64,000 nucleotides of DNA from Steinernema hermaphroditum. Its lineage: Eukaryota > Nematoda > Chromadorea > Rhabditida > Steinernematidae. This document shows, piece by piece, positions 60,018 to 64,000 of the stretch (position 1 is the first letter of the stretch; the number at the start of each line of letters is the position of its first letter). The DNA lies in the NCBI GenBank assembly GCA_030435675.1, contig CM059625.1:16244001-16308000 (forward strand), given 5' to 3'. The translations under genes were made by a program, and so were the position numbers. Under the pieces are notes generated by a model. It did no database searches. It was not told the origin of the DNA and saw only the letters and a list, made by a program, of their open reading frames with translations.

Positions 60018-63000
60018 ACTTAACCGCCCGCACACATGGTTATAGCTCACCTCACTTTTCGTGCGCTCATTTGTAATCTGCCACTAATGACGTCGCCGCA
60101 TGTGGTGGCCCTTGTCACTTGGTGGCCGATTCCCGCTGGTGGCGCAACTCTCTCACACGCGCATATTGTCGTCCTTGAGCCGCTTGTGTGCTTAATTAAT
60201 CGTCGCAATATGTACTGTCCATCGGACCTCCCACTGAGTTGAATGCGAATTTATCAACGCCATGAGAAGCTGCGCGGCTACTGTGTCCGCGGTTGCGTGC
60301 GACGCCGTCTACGTCTCAGTATCTCACTCATTATGGCCGCCGATGTACCGTATTATTAATGTGGCCTTGGGTTTATGTGTACTATTAAGACAGCACCCTC
60401 ATCGCCGCTCTGCCGACAGCTCATAAAATTCGTATGTGATGAGTTATCTCCGCACGCCAAAGGTGTCCATATTCCGGTTTGATTTGTGCTGTCCAGTTAT
60501 ATTTTTTAAAAAGAGGACCACTGGTTCACGGCGGCACTGCTTTCCCGATTTGAACAAGAGATTCGTGTCCTTTCTGGATAGAAGAAAGCAGTGAAATTGG
60601 CACTAGCTAAAAATGAGGTTTGCGGCATCACCGAGTACAACGGTGAAAGCAAAAAATTCTGGTTTTACATAAATTTTTAATCATGTTATGAAAAGCATAT
60701 TCGGGATAGAATTGTACCTGTTGAATAAGAACTAAAGGTCCAATAAAAACAATGGTTGAAAATCTCGGAAATCAGTTTGCTATAGTGGAAGGTTTCTGAT
60801 TTTTTTGCGCTCTCTAGGGTTCCTTTATTGTCGACTGAACAGTAATAGTGTCTCCGGAAACAAAGGCTATATTTGGACATCAAAAAGGTATGTCAAAATT
60901 CATGTCATAATGGACTGGGAGTATTCTTTTGTACTGCCCGCCAATGGATGATTATACGACGACGGGCAACCACCGTCTTCTCTTTCAGCGAACACCATTA
61001 TGAAGTAGGAAATGGTTGTGGCAATTCGCTCATTCGTTGCATTTCCGTCTTGGATGCTATTTTATAATAGCTGCTTTTCTGCTATTTGTAACAGACGGAT
61101 GTAATACTAATTTGTGGAAGCCACTGTTGATAATCCACTTAATAAGCGTGTCGCATTGCCCGTGTTTACATGCTGTGCATCCCAAGAGAAATCGTCTGCC
61201 CGTCGCATCTTCGCCCAATTATTCTTATCGCCTCGTGGACTATCACTGGAGGTCGTTTTTCTCGATTATGTTATATCAGCTGCGGATCCGCATTACGGAT
61301 TTTTAATTTTTAGCAATTTTTCCTGTAGTTTTCGTGTTCGCTTTAAATGCGAACAATTCGAAAGCGAGCATACTTTGCCTGGGTATTCAGTGTTCTGCTT
61401 TACCAGAGTTGTTATATTTGATTACAGTCTCGCGTGCTTCAGCTTGGCCACCTTCTGTTTTTGTCCTCACTTTCACGATCTGATGAAATGTGACTCCTCT
61501 GTTTCCAGTTCAAAACAATCTACTGTTGCGATTCTGCTATTGTTATGAATAACAAAAACGACGCCTCATTTGAACACTCAGGGCTGTCGTAACCTCATTT
61601 ATCGCGATATGTAAATGCACTGTGCGAACGTTTAAATCATAACTCCCATCTGTTTACTTCTGTATTCCCGAGAATTTGAATTGCATTTCAATTAGCTACT
61701 CATCCAGCGCCGTCCACTCCATCACAACACCGCCTGCAGAGGCGTCAGTGCCGACCTTCTGGCGCTTCGCCGTCGGACTCCGCTTCGATCTTTAATCACA
61801 TGCGCGCACTGCGCAAACGATAATAAAACCGATTGTGTTCGGCGTGTTCGCGGCGACACCGTTCCTATCGAGGCGTGTGCATGATCCACGAGGCGACATC
61901 CCCAAAAAGCCGCCAAAGTGCATCCGCACGTGCAGTAATTTGTTCGCTTCTGATTACAGGTTCCGATCGCTTCGCGCACCGACGCACACTTGGACATGAG
62001 GAGAACGGTGGCGTCGATGGTCAGCAATCGTATCTATTAAGCGGCACAAAAAATGACGCTCGACTGTCGGTGTGTCACCAGACAGTCGATCATTTCGGGA
62101 GCCAGTTCTATAGGTCGGTTTGCAAGTTAACTGTATTCTTATGAATATGCATCGTTTACAAGAACATCTTTAATTATTGAGTAAGCCGGTTGCATAATCG
62201 ACTGTAGTAAAGAACAAAATAATTTTCGGGTGGGTATTTAAACTCATAGATCAGAAGATAGAGCAACTCTGCATCTTTAACAAAACAGTTATAAACCGCA
62301 CAGTATATGATCATTCCCTTTCATCCAAACGATTTTTTGTCTGTGATCAAAAACAGCCTTCATGTAGTAGCTATACTATACTGTAGCTTTTAGCGTGTTC
62401 TAGTTTGTCAGGTTTTTCGTTCTTTAGAATGTCTTCGCTTCCTGTACGATCTTTTTGTCATGAATTAATATGTTATGTCGTTAGTGTTTCCTTTTGAACT
62501 GACCAATTGCACTCCTACCCAGGTGTGGCATTGCGTCTGCCAATAAAATTGTTCCAAGCGTCAAAAACCAATTTTGCGAGCGCAGGTGACAATTTACGAT
62601 CGCATAAAAAACGATAAACTTTGGCGGCTTCAAAGGTCGTCGACAAGAACCTGTAAATGCGTTTGCAAGGACGGAAAAGGAAATGAACTGTTCGAGCGTG
62701 AGTCGGCCGCGGGAAGGGCGCACTATCAAAACAGATCCGCGATGCGTCACCGGCGGCAATCTGTCATATCCGAAATCACCGGCGGCGTGATGAAAAGGAA
62801 AGTGAAAACTACTCAACGCCTGAGCAGAAATGCATCATAATAGTTTGCACGACGACGTCGACGCTGCTGACCGATGAGGCGTGCATGGCTTTCCCCTTCG
62901 TTCACACTCTGTGAACCGTGTTCATGCATAGGGGCACGGAGGACTAGTTACGTAACCCGAAGCGGCCGCGAATAATGGGCACGAAGAGCGCGAAAGGGAC

Positions 63001-64000
63001 ACAGACGTCGGCGACTGTTTTTGACTAAGAGCGACGGCTGCGAGCCCTTCTGTTCGTTATATGTAAACGAGCCGTTTCAGTGAACTATTAATGTATTGTG
63101 TTTGTTGTCTTGGGCTGAGCCACGCGCAACAGGCTGACGATGACCTTCTTTTCATGTGCGTTTTTGAGGAACAATTGAATTTTTCCGGGTTTACGATTAG
63201 GTCAGTACGTCTGGGAAATGTCGTTTTTTTGGTTGTCTGTTTTTCTGTTAAGAAAAACCTTGCTGTCAGACCCTCACTTTTAAAAATGTTGACGGTTTTT
63301 GTGGACCTAGCAGAATCTCGTGATCAAATTAGTTTTGGTGACCGGCATTTTCATTACGATTAGGTTAGCACTGTGTTGGTCATGATTCTTTTTAAGATCG
63401 ATCAACTTCACGGAGCTGATCCACTCCTTACAAGACAATAGATTTGTGACCCCCACAGACAAAAACCGATTGTAACAGCCGCCTTAATGTGACATATAAG
63501 GAAAAGCATATATTCATATTTTCACCCGTTATCATTGTTGTAATTTTTGTAGATGACACAGACAAACATGCGTTGTAATGCCGCAGTCCTTCTTCTTTAT
63601 CATTTTTTCACATGCACTTTTCACCATCATTTTAGTATCTGGCCTTCTAAATCCTTTGGAACGTTATGGCTTAAGTTTTGTCATAAATTCGACTCTCCTC
63701 TCTTCCACCCCTTTTATGACCTCTCGCGACCTTTGTTCACGCCGTTTTTGTGCTCTGTTATGCGCATCCTCCCCACGTGTTTACGACTGTAGCGCGCGAG
63801 AGGATGTCACACCGGCGAAAGGCCTTTTCGGAAGCATGCTGTTGTAATCCCATTGCCTAATGGATTGTGCCATTGAAGGAGAGCCGGCCTAATCGTGTCA
63901 ACAATTGCACAATTTCGTTTGATCGGATTTGTGTTGGATTTACGCAGTTCTCCCATTGTCGCACTTGCTTATGTACATTGATAGAGAGAGCGCGCGCGAG
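60018..64000. other. Right-end stretch without a defined gene
   Basis: Short frames only, with no paired splice sites in phase. It may hold introns or upstream exons of the minus-strand gene ending at 59712. The window ends in a GA/GC dinucleotide run (gagagagcgcgcgcgag). Confidence 0.4.

Noticed and set aside
1..64000. CRISPR arrays, rRNA, bacterial operons, phage genes
   Set aside because: None seen. Spliced genes and eukaryotic elements show this is an animal nuclear genome.

Overview
This is an animal genome window, most likely from a nematode. The evidence is spliced genes with many very short introns (31 to about 150 nt, GT-AG, acceptors ending tag or cag), a calcium-pump gene whose N-terminus and calmodulin-domain exons look nematode-like, a small secreted six-cysteine saposin-like protein, and BEL/Pao and Tc1-type mobile elements. 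Species and clade cannot be fixed from the sequence. All gene models below were joined by hand from splice sites. Where a full model is given, every exon phase matches and the coding length divides by three.

Layout. 0-1.7 kb: decayed BEL/Pao retrotransposon pieces and the 3' end of an unidentified minus-strand gene. 2.7-4.3 kb and 6.3-9.8 kb: two minus-strand genes for largely disordered, unrecognised proteins; the second has 13 exons, 711 residues and a C-terminal coiled coil. 11.5-20.8 kb: a complete minus-strand plasma-membrane Ca2+-ATPase gene (PMCA, mca type) with all catalytic motifs. It has two alternative 3' ends that swap the calmodulin-binding tail, and one of them ends in a PDZ-ligand-like Thr-Ser-Val. 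20.8-39 kb: a long, mostly non-coding stretch with GC-rich low-complexity blocks. In it I can defend only a small minus-strand membrane micropeptide (33.8-34.0 kb), a terminal exon of an unknown gene (34.57-34.67 kb) and two weaker exon-like segments.

39-43 kb: a six-exon plus-strand gene (205 aa, basic N-terminus and helical middle), a two-exon saposin-like secreted protein with TATA box and poly(A) signal, and a minus-strand proline-rich 442-residue protein with NLS-like clusters. 43-48 kb: intergenic, with small repeats and a tRNA-like sequence. 48.2-51.2 kb: a ten-exon plus-strand gene for a 377-residue coiled-coil protein. It carries a 493-bp foldback element in intron 1, and a 495-bp foldback element with the same termini lies just downstream, holding a tRNA-like Pol III promoter in its loop. 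52.8-54.5 kb: a dead Tc1-type transposon with double (IR/DR) ends and nested palindromes, followed by a direct 235-bp copy of its own interior. 54.8-64 kb: mostly non-coding, with one likely first exon (56.5 kb) and the 3' end of a minus-strand gene with a faintly PH-like exon (59.7-60.0 kb).

The genes do not form an operon or pathway. The best understood is the PMCA, whose alternative tails should change Ca2+/calmodulin control and membrane anchoring of the pump.
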